From Azospirillum lipoferum (GTDB lineage Bacteria > Pseudomonadota > Alphaproteobacteria > Azospirillales > Azospirillaceae): DNA of 64,000 bases. The translations under genes and the position numbers were made by a program. The notes beneath the pieces are model-generated. The model had not been told where the DNA came from. It searched no databases and saw only the letters and a list, made by a program, of their open reading frames with translations. Below, one piece after another: positions 55,104-64,000 of the stretch; position 1 is the stretch's first letter; each line of letters opens with the position of its first letter. The stretch is from contig NZ_JALJXJ010000008.1 in assembly GCF_024170005.1 (NCBI RefSeq), positions 124,001 to 188,000 of the forward strand, written 5' to 3'.

Positions 55104-56042
55104 ATGGGTGTAGTGGTGGAAACGACTGTTCTTGTCGCCGACGATTCCAATTTCTTTCGCGAACTGATCCGGGAAGAGCTGGAAAGCAGCGGTTACCGGG
55201 TGCTGCTCGCCAAGGATGGCGGGCAGGCGCTCGCCCTCTACCGCAGCCACGACATCCACATCCTCATCACCGATCTGGAAATGCCGGTGATGACCGGACT
55301 GGAACTGTGCTGGCATGTCCGGGCGGCGGACGACCAGCACCGCACCTTCACCATCCTGATGACCGGCGACAGCGAGACCGCCCGGCGGGTCGAGGCCTTC
55401 GAATCCGGCGCCGACGAGTTCCTGGCCAAGCCCATCGACCTGCCGATGCTGCGCGCCCGCGTGCGGGCCGGCGAGCGCATCACCCGCATGCACCGGGTGA
55501 TGGTGGAGATGCTGAACACCGATTACCTGACCGGGGTGGCGAACCGCCGTCATTTCATGGAACGGCTGGAGCAGGCTTATCGCGCCGCCAGGGAGACCGG
55601 CTCGCCGCTGGCGGTCGCCATGTTCGACATCGACCATTTCAAGGCGATCAACGACACCCATGGCCACGGCAACGGCGATCTCGCGCTGAAGCGCTTCGCC
55701 GACAACTGCGCCGCCCAGGTGCCCGACGGCGGCTTCCTCGGCCGGCTCGGCGGGGAGGAGTTCTGCCTGTGCCTTCCCGCCGGCGACCTCGAATCGGCTC
55801 TGGCACGGGTGGAGGCGATCCGCCGCTCCACTGCCGGCCTGTCGGTCGAGACCGGCACCGGCGCCGGCTTCGGCTTCACCGTCAGCATCGGCCTGTGCCT
55901 GGACCGGGACACCGTCTCGGTCAACGACCTGCTGGCCCGGGCTGACGAGGCGCTCTATTTCGCCAAGCGCAGCGGCCGCAACCGCACCGTCCTGCGCGGC
56001 GCCGAAGGCGTGGTGGTGAAGGCGAGCTTCTACGTGATGTGA
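55104..56042 (+). CDS. response regulator with GGDEF diguanylate cyclase domain
   Basis: An N-terminal receiver domain (VLVADDSNFFRE, phospho-acceptor Asp in ILITDLEMPVMTGLEL, LAKPID) is joined to a GGDEF domain (MFDIDHFKAINDTHGHGNGD, active-site loop RLGGEEF, followed by SIGLCL). PleD/WspR-like: phosphorylation would stimulate c-di-GMP synthesis. About 312 residues from the ATG at 55104; a GTG at 55059 would add 15. No partner histidine kinase is adjacent. No clear RxxD inhibitory site was identified. Confidence 0.93.
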   Translation: MGVVVETTVLVADDSNFFRELIREELESSGYRVLLAKDGGQALALYRSHDIHILITDLEMPVMTGLELCWHVRAADDQHRTFTILMTGDSETARRVEAFESGADEFLAKPIDLPMLRARVRAGERITRMHRVMVEMLNTDYLTGVANRRHFMERLEQAYRAARETGSPLAVAMFDIDHFKAINDTHGHGNGDLALKRFADNCAAQVPDGGFLGRLGGEEFCLCLPAGDLESALARVEAIRRSTAGLSVETGTGAGFGFTVSIGLCLDRDTVSVNDLLARADEALYFAKRSGRNRTVLRGAEGVVVKASFYVM

Positions 56043-56198
56043 TCGCCTGATGTGACGGCTCTATGAAGTTTGGCGGAGCTTCATCTTCCCCCATGGACGG
56101 AGGGCTTTTGTCTCAGGCACACTTTGTGCCTTCAGCGGGGCCGCCGCCCGTCCAAACGCTATCCAAGAGCCACCCAAGAGCCAGGGAGACCGGACGTC

Positions 56199-57398
56199 AT
56201 GTCCAAGATCGAAAACACCAAGCTCGATCACGCCCAGACCGAGTCGCAGCGGTCCAGCGCCAAGACCCAGCGCGCCGCCAAGAGCTTCACCCGCCGCCTG
56301 CTGCTGCAAAGCGCTGCCGCTGCCGCCGGTGTCGCCTCGGTCGGTCCCTTCGTCCTGCGCGAAGGCCGTGCGGCGTCGGGTTCGGTGAAGATCTTCTCCT
56401 GGGCCGGCTACATCAGCCCGGACATGCTGGCCGACTTCGAGAAGAAGACCGGTGTCAAGGCGACCCTGACCGAATACGGCACCAACGACGAGCTGCTGAA
56501 CCAGCTGAAGGCCACCGGCGGCGCCGGCTTCGACATCATCCACCCCACCGTCGACCGCGTGCCGAACTATGTCGAGTTCGAGCTGGTGCAGCCGATCGAC
56601 GAGTCGAAGGTGAAGTGGGACGGCTGCCTGAAATCGTCGGTCGAGGGCTCCGCCGGGATGGGCGGCGTCGTCGGTGGCAAGCGCTACTTCGCCCCGGCCG
56701 ACTGGGGCACCGAGGCGCTGGCCTATGACATGAAGAAGGCGCCGCTCGCCTACGGCACCGCCAGCTACGGCGATTTGTGGGCGCCGGCCAATGCCGGCAA
56801 GGTGACGGTGCGCGGCCATTCCTCGCTGATCGGCATCGCGCTGTGGCTGGAAAGCCAGGGCAAGCTGCCGCACCCCGTCCGCGACCAGTTCAAGGACGAA
56901 GCGAAGGCGCGCGCCAACTTCGACGCCATCCTGAAGGTGGCCGCCGCCAACAAGAAGTCGGTCGCCCAGTTCTGGACCAACGAGAACGAGGCCCAGGGCG
57001 CCTTCCGCACCAACGGCTGCGTCATCGGCCAGACCTGGGACAGCAGCGCCGTGGCTCTGCGCAAGGAAGGCCTGCCGATCCGCTTCGTAGCGCCGAAAGA
57101 GGGCGCGCTCGCCTGGATGGAAGGCTTCGCCATCCCGAAGAAGGCGGAGAATCTGGAGAACGCCTATGCCTGGATCAACTGGTTCTACACGCCCCAGGCC
57201 GGCGCGCTCTACACCAACCATTCCGGCATCTCCAGCACCGCGGTCGGCGCCGAGGCGCATCTGACCGACCTCAACAAGCAGTTCTTCGCCGACGCCTATC
57301 CGGGCGACGCGCTGCAGAAGCTGTGGTGGTGGCCGATCCAGGAGGCGTGGTACGTCTCGATCCGCAACGAGTACCAGGATCGCTTCCTGGCGGCGTGA
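56199..57398 (+). CDS. polyamine-type ABC transporter substrate-binding protein
   Basis: A periplasmic binding protein of about 399 residues, PotD/PotF-like. A twin-arginine-type leader (TRRLLLQSAAAAAG, residues about 31-45) precedes the mature protein. The typical beginning VKIFSWAGYISPDMLADFEKKTG follows, with YGTNDELLNQLKAT, FAPADWGTEALAYD and WINWFYTPQAGA. The likely substrate is spermidine or putrescine. The ATPase gene follows after 19 bp. No permease genes are present in this operon. Confidence 0.9.
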   Translation: MSKIENTKLDHAQTESQRSSAKTQRAAKSFTRRLLLQSAAAAAGVASVGPFVLREGRAASGSVKIFSWAGYISPDMLADFEKKTGVKATLTEYGTNDELLNQLKATGGAGFDIIHPTVDRVPNYVEFELVQPIDESKVKWDGCLKSSVEGSAGMGGVVGGKRYFAPADWGTEALAYDMKKAPLAYGTASYGDLWAPANAGKVTVRGHSSLIGIALWLESQGKLPHPVRDQFKDEAKARANFDAILKVAAANKKSVAQFWTNENEAQGAFRTNGCVIGQTWDSSAVALRKEGLPIRFVAPKEGALAWMEGFAIPKKAENLENAYAWINWFYTPQAGALYTNHSGISSTAVGAEAHLTDLNKQFFADAYPGDALQKLWWWPIQEAWYVSIRNEYQDRFLAA

Positions 57399-57417
57399 TC
57401 CGCATCCGGCAGGGACC

Positions 57418-58470
<1,053 letters not shown>

Positions 58471-58482
58471 ACCCTCTCCCAT

Positions 58483-58628
58483 ATCCCCCTCTCCCCCCGG
58501 GGAGAGGGTCGGGGTGAGGGGGATGCATGGCGTGGCTTCGACAAGAGAGCGGGGATCACGCAATCCTTGAAAATCCTTGCCGCGCGACCCCCTCACCCTA
58601 ACCCTCTCCCCGGGGGGGAGAGGGGATC
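58483..58628. repeat. pair of inverted REP-like palindromic units
   Basis: Two about 42-bp units (58483-58524 and 58586-58628) are inverted copies of one another, each with a ctctcccc / ggggagag palindrome and a ccctcaccc arm. A related ccctctccc...gggagaggg hairpin occurs at 50197-50218. They resemble dispersed REP-type intergenic repeats. A strong terminator follows. Confidence 0.6.
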
Positions 58629-58659
58629 TTCGGGGCGGGAGAGGGCACCCCCCAAACGG

Positions 58660-58689
58660 AAACGCCCCGGCCAGTCGGCCGGGGCGTTT
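58660..58689. terminator. bidirectional terminator between potA and Tim44-like gene
   Basis: A 13-bp stem aaacgccccggcc / ggccggggcgttt with an AGTC loop, A/T-flanked on both sides, between the convergent potA-like and Tim44-like genes. Confidence 0.85.
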
Positions 58690-58711
58690 CGCATTTCCAA
58701 ACCTGCAGGCG

Positions 58712-59788
58712 TCAGTGCGCCTGCTGGATCGCCGACAGCTGCCACTGGCCGCCGCGCGGGCGGACGAAGGTCCACAGCTCCGTCGCCTCGGTCGGCTGCG
58801 AGGCGTTGCCCTCGATGACCCGGCCGCTGGTGCGGTCCTCGGTGACGTCGATCAGCGAGAAGCGCATGGCGACGGTGGCGTAGTCCTGCGCCCCCTCGCG
58901 CCAGCCCTCGGCCAGATCGCCCTGGAGCAGACGGACGTCGCTGACCTTGTTGATGACGCCGCGGTTGCGGTTCTCCGCCAGATCATCGCTGAAGTAGGAG
59001 AACATCTCCGGCGTCGTCGCGGCGCGCAGGGCGTTGGCATCCTCACGCCCGTAGGCGGTCTGGACGGTAACGAGCAGCCGCTCGAACGACTCGAAGTCGG
59101 CCGGCTGGATGCCGATCTCGTCGGCTGCCTGACGGCGCTGGGCCGGACCGGCGTTGCCGCCACCCATTCCGCCAACCGGATTGTAGCCGACATCGGCCGT
59201 GTCGCGGTTCATTTGCCCACCCAGCGGGCCGCCGGCATAAGCCGGGCGGTTCCCGCCCAGCGGACCGCCGCCGGCCGCGGTGTTCGCCGTCTGCGAACGG
59301 TTGCGGAAGAAACGCATGGCCAGCCGGACCAGGAAGACGACCAGCAGGATCTGCAGCAGGAAGCCCAGGATGCCGGCGAAGCTGCCCAAGCCCTCGAAGA
59401 AGCCGCCGCCGAACAGCATCGCGCCGATGCCGGCGCCGATCAGGCCGCCCATCAGGCCGGACATGAAGCCGCCGCCGAAGAAGCCGCGCGAGGGCGCCGC
59501 CGCCGGGGCGGTGGCCGCGGCGCCGGGGCGCTGCATGCCCGGCGACGCCGCCGGAGCGGTGGAGCGCTCCATCGGCGACACGGCATTGGGTGCGGTGCTG
59601 GTGGCGGCCGGCGCCTCGGTGGTGCGGCTGCCGCGGCTGCCCGAGGAGGTGCTCTTGCCGGCGCGGGCGTCGGCGGTGCCGGCGGCCAGCGCCATCACCA
59701 GCGCAACCGCCACGGCGGTGGCCGCACGGGCACCCCGCTTGGGTGAGGAGGTGGCGGAAAGGCTCGAAGGTCGGGTCTTCTCGCTCAT
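58712..59788 (-). CDS. Tim44-like domain membrane protein
   Basis: About 358 residues. A hydrophobic N-terminal segment (ATAVAVALVMALAAGTADA), a Ser/Ala/Pro-rich linker, then a Gly-rich membrane stretch (FMSGLMGGLIGAGIGAMLFGGGFFEGL and FLLQILLVVFLVRLAMRFF). The C-terminal domain resembles the Tim44/TimA family found in alphaproteobacteria (FERLLVTVQTAYGREDANALR, MFSYFSDDLAEN). It may be associated with the inner membrane; function uncertain. Start at MSEKTRP, 59788. Confidence 0.8.
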   Translation of the reverse strand: MSEKTRPSSLSATSSPKRGARAATAVAVALVMALAAGTADARAGKSTSSGSRGSRTTEAPAATSTAPNAVSPMERSTAPAASPGMQRPGAAATAPAAAPSRGFFGGGFMSGLMGGLIGAGIGAMLFGGGFFEGLGSFAGILGFLLQILLVVFLVRLAMRFFRNRSQTANTAAGGGPLGGNRPAYAGGPLGGQMNRDTADVGYNPVGGMGGGNAGPAQRRQAADEIGIQPADFESFERLLVTVQTAYGREDANALRAATTPEMFSYFSDDLAENRNRGVINKVSDVRLLQGDLAEGWREGAQDYATVAMRFSLIDVTEDRTSGRVIEGNASQPTEATELWTFVRPRGGQWQLSAIQQAH

Positions 59789-59902
59789 GATTATGCTCGC
59801 TTGTCGCATCTGGTCGGTTATCCAGCCTTCCCAGATGGGGGTGGTCCCGCCGCCGTTTAAGAGGCGGTCTCACTTTTTTCGAGCAACAATCAGCGCGGCT
59901 GT

Positions 59903-60328
59903 CTAATCGGTCTCATTTTGCAGGTCTCCGCCGCCGTGCAGCGCGTCGATCGCCCGCCGGTCACGCTTGGTTGGCCGCCCGGCGCCCGGCTGCTGGAAGG
60001 GCGCGCGGTAGGGGTCCTGCAAGCGCTCCTCCGCCACCGGCGGGGCGAGGTCCTCATACAGCGCCTGAGCCTCCGGCGCCGGTCCGCGGCGGGTTCCCAG
60101 CGCCACCACCTTGATGACGCGGATGTGCCGCCCCTGGGCGAAGGTCAGCACGTCGCCCGGCTTCACCGCCGCATGCGCCTTGGTCACCACCGCCCCCGAC
60201 AGCCGCACGCCCCCGTCGTTGCACAGCTTGGCGGCGAGGCTGCGCGTCTTGAAGAAGCGCGCATACCAAAGCCACTTGTCGATCCGCAACCGGCCGGGGG
60301 TGGAGTCTTCGGTGTCGGTGTTGCTCAT
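59903..60328 (-). CDS. S4-domain RNA-binding protein (HslR-like)
   Basis: A 141-residue protein with an N-terminal S4 domain (LRIDKWLWYARFFKTRSLAAKLCNDGGVRLSGA, VKPGDVLTFAQG), as in Hsp15, which helps recycle 50S subunits with nascent chains. The C-terminal extension is basic (AGRPTKRDRRAID). It lies 62 bp downstream of the helicase on the same strand, as in other alphaproteobacteria. Confidence 0.92.
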   Translation of the reverse strand: MSNTDTEDSTPGRLRIDKWLWYARFFKTRSLAAKLCNDGGVRLSGAVVTKAHAAVKPGDVLTFAQGRHIRVIKVVALGTRRGPAPEAQALYEDLAPPVAEERLQDPYRAPFQQPGAGRPTKRDRRAIDALHGGGDLQNETD

Positions 60329-60390
60329 GGGCGCTTCCGTCTGTTGGTCTCGTTCATGATCCGAGGGGTGTCACGTTCCTTCACGTCCCC

Positions 60391-62931
60391 TCACATCCCC
60401 GACAGCTGCCGCAGCTTGGCGAAGGGATGGTCCTCGTTCGTCGGCTTCTCGCGCCGCTGCCTGTTCCCCTGCGGACGCCTGCGCTTCCAGGTCACCGCCC
60501 CGTCCTCGGCCACCATCCGCACATAACCCAGCCCGGCCAGCACCGCCCCCAGCTCCTCCGCCGACAGCCCGACGCGCTGGCCGAGCGCCACCTCGCGGAT
60601 CGGCGCATTCGCCTTGGACGCGGTCAGCAGCTCCGTCTCCAGCCGGTCGAGCATGTCGACGCGCAGCGCCCGCCCGCCGGCCAGCGGATAGCCGATGGCT
60701 TCCCAGAAAGCCGGCGGCGCGCCGCCCTCCTTCACCGGCCCCTCTTTCCCCAATGGCGCCTCGACCGACACGCGGCCGGGCGGCGGGATCGGCACCGGCA
60801 GCGGATGGCCCTTCGCCACCGCCCACAGCAGCCCGCGCAAGGTCACCGCCGCCGGCTTGGCCAGCGCGGTCAGATAGAGGTGCGACACCCCCAGCCGGAC
60901 GCCCAGCTTCGTCAGCGCCTTGCGGTCCTCGCGCTCCAGCCGCTCGACCATGTCGGCGACCGGCTGCCGCGGCAGCACCCCCAGCCCCTCGACCAGCTGG
61001 AAGGCCAGTCCGCGCCCGGCCCCCGACAGCCCTTCCGCCGCGGACAGCGCGAACAGCGGCTTCAGCCGGGCGACGATATGGTCCTTCAGCCAACGCTCCA
61101 GCCGCGCCCGCACCCGCTCGCGCTGGGCCTGATCCAGCATGCCCTCGTCGAACGGCACCACCAGCGGCGCCAGCACCGACGGCCCGGCCGCCAGCCGTGC
61201 CACCGGGAGGCTGTCGGCGCTCAGCACCCCGTCAGGCCCCAGCGCGAAGGCATCGTCCGGCTCGGCCTCGAAGGCGCGCAGCCGTTTGGCGAGTTCGTCG
61301 CGCAATGCGCGCCTCGCCGCGGTCAGCAGCGATTTCGCCTCGTCGGAGCGGTCGGGCGCGTCGGGCACGAAGCGGAAGCCCTCCAGCCGGCCGACGACAT
61401 GCCCCTCCACCACCACCTCGCCATCGGCCCGCACGCCGCCCAGCAGCGAGCGCCCGTCCTTCAGCGTGCGCGCCAGCGTGGCGGAGCGGCGGTCGATGAA
61501 GCGCTGGGTCAGCCGCTCGTGCAGGGCGTCGGACAGCCGGTCCTCGATGGAGCGGGTGCGTTCCTGCCAGTGCAGCGGATCCTTCAGCCAGTTCGGCCGG
61601 TTGGAGATGTAGGTCCAGGTGCGGATATGGGCGATGCGGGCGACCAGCGCGTCGATGTCGCCCTCCGTCCGGTCGAGCCGGGCGATCTGCTTCGCCACCC
61701 AGTCGTCGTCCAGCCGGCGCAGGGGCGCGCGCAGGCTGCGGAACACCTGGGCCAGCAGCTTGGTGTGGGCATCCGACAGTACCTTGCGGAAGTCGGGGAC
61801 CTGACAGACCTCCCACAGCAGCTTGACGGCATCGCGGCCGCGGGCGAGGTCCATGATCTCCGGATCGCGCACCAGGGCTTGCAGCGCCAGATGATCGTCG
61901 GCCTCGCGCACGCGGCTCAGTTCCGGAATCGGCGCCCGTTCCTCCAGCGACTTCAGCAGGAAGCCCGGCGTGTCGAAGCGCAGGTCGCTGTTGCGCCAGG
62001 ACAGCGCCTTGACCGTCTCGAACTCGTGGTTCTCGACGCGGGTGACGAGGTCGGCGTCCAGCTCCCCCACCTCGTCGGTGGTGCCGAAGGTGCCGTCGCG
62101 CATGTGGCGGCCGGCGCGGCCGGCGATCTGCGCCACCTCGGCGGGACGCAGGCGGCGCGGGGCGAAGCCGTCGAACTTGACGATGCGGGCGAAGGCGACA
62201 TGGTCGACGTCCATGTTCAGCCCCATGCCGATGGCGTCGGTCGCCACCAGATAATCGACCTCGCCCGCCTGATAGAGCCCGACCTGGGCGTTGCGCGTGC
62301 GCGGGCTGAGCGCCCCCAGCACCACGGCGGTGCCGCCGCGCTGGCGCCGGATCATCTCGGCGATGGAATAGACGTCGGTGGCGGAGAAGGCGACGACGGC
62401 CGAGCGCGGCGGCAGGCGCGTCAGCTTCCTGTAGCCGGCATAGGTCAGCTGGGAGAAGCGCGGCCGGCTGACGAACTCCGCCTTCGGCACCAGCCGGCGG
62501 ATCATCGGCTGCATCGAATCGGATCCCAGCACCATCGTCTCGACCATGCCGCGGGCGTTCAGCAGCCGGTCGGTGAAGATGTGGCCGCGCTCGGGATCGG
62601 CGCAGAGCTGGATTTCGTCCACCGCCAGGAAATCGACGGCGCGGTCCAGCGGCATCGATTCGACGGTGCAGACCCAGTAGGACGGGTTGGGGGGCAGGAT
62701 CTTCTCCTCCCCCGTGACCAGTGCGACGGCATTCCTGCCCTTGATCGAGACGATGCGGTCGTAATTCTCCCGCGCCAGCAGGCGCAGGGGAAAGCCGATC
62801 ATTCCGGACCGGTGACCGAGCATGCGCTCGATCGCCAGATAGGTCTTGCCGGTGTTGGTCGGCCCGAGCACGGCGACCACACGGCCCCCCCGCCCGAGAC
62901 CGCCGCCCGCCGAAGCGTACGTGGACGTCAT
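60391..62931 (-). CDS. SUV3-like superfamily 2 helicase
   Basis: An 846-residue ATP-dependent RNA/DNA helicase. Motif I is AVLGPTNTGKTYLAIERM, motif II VDEIQLCADPERG, motif III-like VVAFSATDVYSI, the C-terminal motifs are LVATDAIGMGLNMDVDHVAF and QIAGRAGRHM. The long C-terminal part is unlike bacterial RecQ or DEAD proteins and matches mitochondrial SUV3. The ATG at 62931 starts MTSTYASAGG. Further upstream starts would add an unlikely low-quality stretch. It is in an operon with the S4-domain gene. Confidence 0.92.
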   Translation of the reverse strand: MTSTYASAGGGLGRGGRVVAVLGPTNTGKTYLAIERMLGHRSGMIGFPLRLLARENYDRIVSIKGRNAVALVTGEEKILPPNPSYWVCTVESMPLDRAVDFLAVDEIQLCADPERGHIFTDRLLNARGMVETMVLGSDSMQPMIRRLVPKAEFVSRPRFSQLTYAGYRKLTRLPPRSAVVAFSATDVYSIAEMIRRQRGGTAVVLGALSPRTRNAQVGLYQAGEVDYLVATDAIGMGLNMDVDHVAFARIVKFDGFAPRRLRPAEVAQIAGRAGRHMRDGTFGTTDEVGELDADLVTRVENHEFETVKALSWRNSDLRFDTPGFLLKSLEERAPIPELSRVREADDHLALQALVRDPEIMDLARGRDAVKLLWEVCQVPDFRKVLSDAHTKLLAQVFRSLRAPLRRLDDDWVAKQIARLDRTEGDIDALVARIAHIRTWTYISNRPNWLKDPLHWQERTRSIEDRLSDALHERLTQRFIDRRSATLARTLKDGRSLLGGVRADGEVVVEGHVVGRLEGFRFVPDAPDRSDEAKSLLTAARRALRDELAKRLRAFEAEPDDAFALGPDGVLSADSLPVARLAAGPSVLAPLVVPFDEGMLDQAQRERVRARLERWLKDHIVARLKPLFALSAAEGLSGAGRGLAFQLVEGLGVLPRQPVADMVERLEREDRKALTKLGVRLGVSHLYLTALAKPAAVTLRGLLWAVAKGHPLPVPIPPPGRVSVEAPLGKEGPVKEGGAPPAFWEAIGYPLAGGRALRVDMLDRLETELLTASKANAPIREVALGQRVGLSAEELGAVLAGLGYVRMVAEDGAVTWKRRRPQGNRQRREKPTNEDHPFAKLRQLSGM

Positions 62932-63029
62932 AGGGGTAAGCTTTGGGGTGCGGGAGGCCGCAATGCAAGCGGCGGCTTGGCGATGTATGGCGATTGCGCC
63001 GGCCTGGACGGCCGGCCGCTGCCGGACGG

Positions 63030-63173
63030 CTAGTGCCGCAGGGAGCGTGCGCGGCGGATCCTGAGCGAATGGAGCCCGTTCCGGGCGATGTCGAGGATCA
63101 GCAGGTAATCCTGCTTGATGACCGAAAGGCTGAAGAACAGCGGGGAGAGATCGAGCGCGCTCATGGGTGTCAT
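63030..63173 (-). CDS. possible 47-residue small protein
   Basis: A short open frame from the ATG at 63173 (alternative 63164) reading MTPMSALDLSPLFFSLSVIK, ending with a basic tail (HSLRIRRARSLRH). The composition is reasonable for a real short protein: one hydrophobic patch and a strongly basic C-terminus. No clear ribosome-binding site. It lies in an otherwise empty 410-bp gap between the helicase and the Spy-like gene. Confidence 0.35.
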   Translation of the reverse strand: MTPMSALDLSPLFFSLSVIKQDYLLILDIARNGLHSLRIRRARSLRH

Positions 63174-63342
63174 CCCGGATTGCGAGACGAAGAGGACGAG
63201 AGGGGAAGACGACGGGGGAGGCCGACAGGGGAGGCCGAGGGGGAAGACCGCAAGGGCCGCCGAATGGGGGTTCGGCGGCCCTTGGCCTCACGGCGGCTGC
63301 GTTGGGGGGCTTGGGGTCGCCGCCGGGAGTCTCTCTGTTACG

Positions 63343-63945
63343 TTAGCCCTTCGGCGGCTCCTGCGGTGCCGGACCCGGGCCGGGGCCCTTGCCCGGACCC
63401 ATGCCGTGCCGCGGGCCGTCATGGTCCCAGCCGCCGGGGCCACCGTGGTGCGGCCCCATATGATGGCCGCCCATGCCGCCCGGACCCGGGTTCAGCATGC
63501 GGTCGGCCTGCTTCTGCTGGTCGGGCGTCAGCTGGGCGTAGAGGTCGGTCAGGGCCGGGCGGACGGACTGGACCTGTTGCAGGTGGGCCTGCATCATCTG
63601 CTCGACCCGCTCAAGACGCTGCGGCAGGGCTGCCGGCGGCGGGGTGTCCTTGAACTTCACGCACAGGTCCTGCGTCGGCTTCAGGCTGGACCGGGCGGCG
63701 TCGGCGAACTTGGTCCAGGCGGCGCGCTGCTGTTCGGTGATGTTCAGCTTCTTCTCCGCATAGGCCAGCTTGCCGGCCAGACGGGCCTCCTGGTCCTCGC
63801 ACATGCGGGCGAAGTGGCGGTCGGGTCCCCCAGGACCCATGCCGGCGCCGGGACCACCCGGCTGCGGGCCACCCTGGGCGAAGACCGGAACGGCCACGCC
63901 GAGACCGGCGACCAGCAGGGCGGACGTCAGAAGGGCGCGTTTCAT
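63343..63945 (-). CDS. Spy/CpxP-family periplasmic protein
   Basis: A 200-residue exported protein with a clear signal peptide (RALLTSALLVAGLGVAVPVFAQ). The helical core carries the LTxxQ-type motif in KKLNITEQQRAAWTKFADAA and a second LTPDQQKQADRM. The C-terminus is a Gly/His/Pro-rich tail (GGHHMGPHHGGPGGWDHDG) that could bind metal. Spy-like proteins are periplasmic ATP-independent chaperones, often envelope-stress induced. The gene is complete. Confidence 0.85.
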   Translation of the reverse strand: MKRALLTSALLVAGLGVAVPVFAQGGPQPGGPGAGMGPGGPDRHFARMCEDQEARLAGKLAYAEKKLNITEQQRAAWTKFADAARSSLKPTQDLCVKFKDTPPPAALPQRLERVEQMMQAHLQQVQSVRPALTDLYAQLTPDQQKQADRMLNPGPGGMGGHHMGPHHGGPGGWDHDGPRHGMGPGKGPGPGPAPQEPPKG

Positions 63946-64000
63946 GGTGTCGACTCCTCAGTGTAGTGCTGCTCTCTAAACCCCGGATGGAGGGGGCTTA

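Noticed and set aside
60427-63033. Long plus-strand open frame (868 codons) opposite the SUV3-like helicase
   Set aside because: Antisense shadow with low-complexity translation. The minus-strand helicase has all expected motifs.

Overview
The window looks like a main-replicon segment from a high-GC alphaproteobacterium of the Azospirillum type (Rhodospirillales). This is inferred from gene order (trpB-trpA-accD-folC; mutM-echA-rpsT-dnaA), from very GC-rich codon use, and from protein character. No database search was possible.

Bases 1-27,843 are core chromosome. In order they hold a truncated sigma-54 activator, a cold-shock protein, a Rec-Hpt signalling protein, trpBA-accD-folC, a GSU2403-type nucleotidyltransferase-fold protein, tRNA-Ala(CGC), yggT, a DUF167 gene, folD, corA, modD, a Pat/AcuA-type CoA-ligase/acetyltransferase fusion, a DoxX protein, lactate dehydrogenase, a LysR/oxidoreductase divergent pair, ppa, a peptide-type ABC transporter (two binding proteins and two permeases, no ATPase), an uncharacterised 550-residue protein and gpt.

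Bases 27,872-46,257 are an integrated genomic island. It sits in the 3' half of a tRNA-Arg(ACG) gene and is bounded by an exact 53-bp direct repeat (attL/attR). A tyrosine integrase and an AlpA-like regulator lie at the right end. The island is a lower-GC mosaic cut up by three decayed IS5-type transposases, an IS1380-type copy with internal stops, a serine recombinase and two short inverted-repeat elements. Between the first two IS5 remnants lies the most interesting locus (29,345-34,432). A left-hand operon runs: acyl-carrier-like protein, XRE regulator, ImmA/IrrE peptidase with a chagasin-like (I42) tail, papain-like cysteine peptidase, thymidylate-synthase-like protein. It converges on a two-gene operon: uracil-DNA-glycosylase-like protein and double-MazG-like protein. 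I read it as a candidate stress or anti-phage module that links regulated proteolysis to nucleotide or DNA-base surveillance. Other cargo includes a HUH-motif replication/relaxase-like protein, a secreted heparin-lyase-like lipoprotein with a small secreted partner, an XRE regulator, and a DUF4297/Cap4-type nuclease with transmembrane segments, which is a second defence candidate.

Bases 46,258-64,000 return to core chromosome: a chemoreceptor, a second identical tRNA-Arg(ACG) with a duplicated promoter, a prolyl aminopeptidase, mutM, a secreted protein, enoyl-CoA hydratase, rpsT, dnaA, a GGDEF response regulator, a polyamine-type ABC binding protein and ATPase without permeases, a Tim44-like protein, an S4 RNA-binding protein beside an SUV3-like helicase, a possible small ORF and a Spy/CpxP-like periplasmic protein. 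No rRNA, CRISPR array or convincing oriC is visible.
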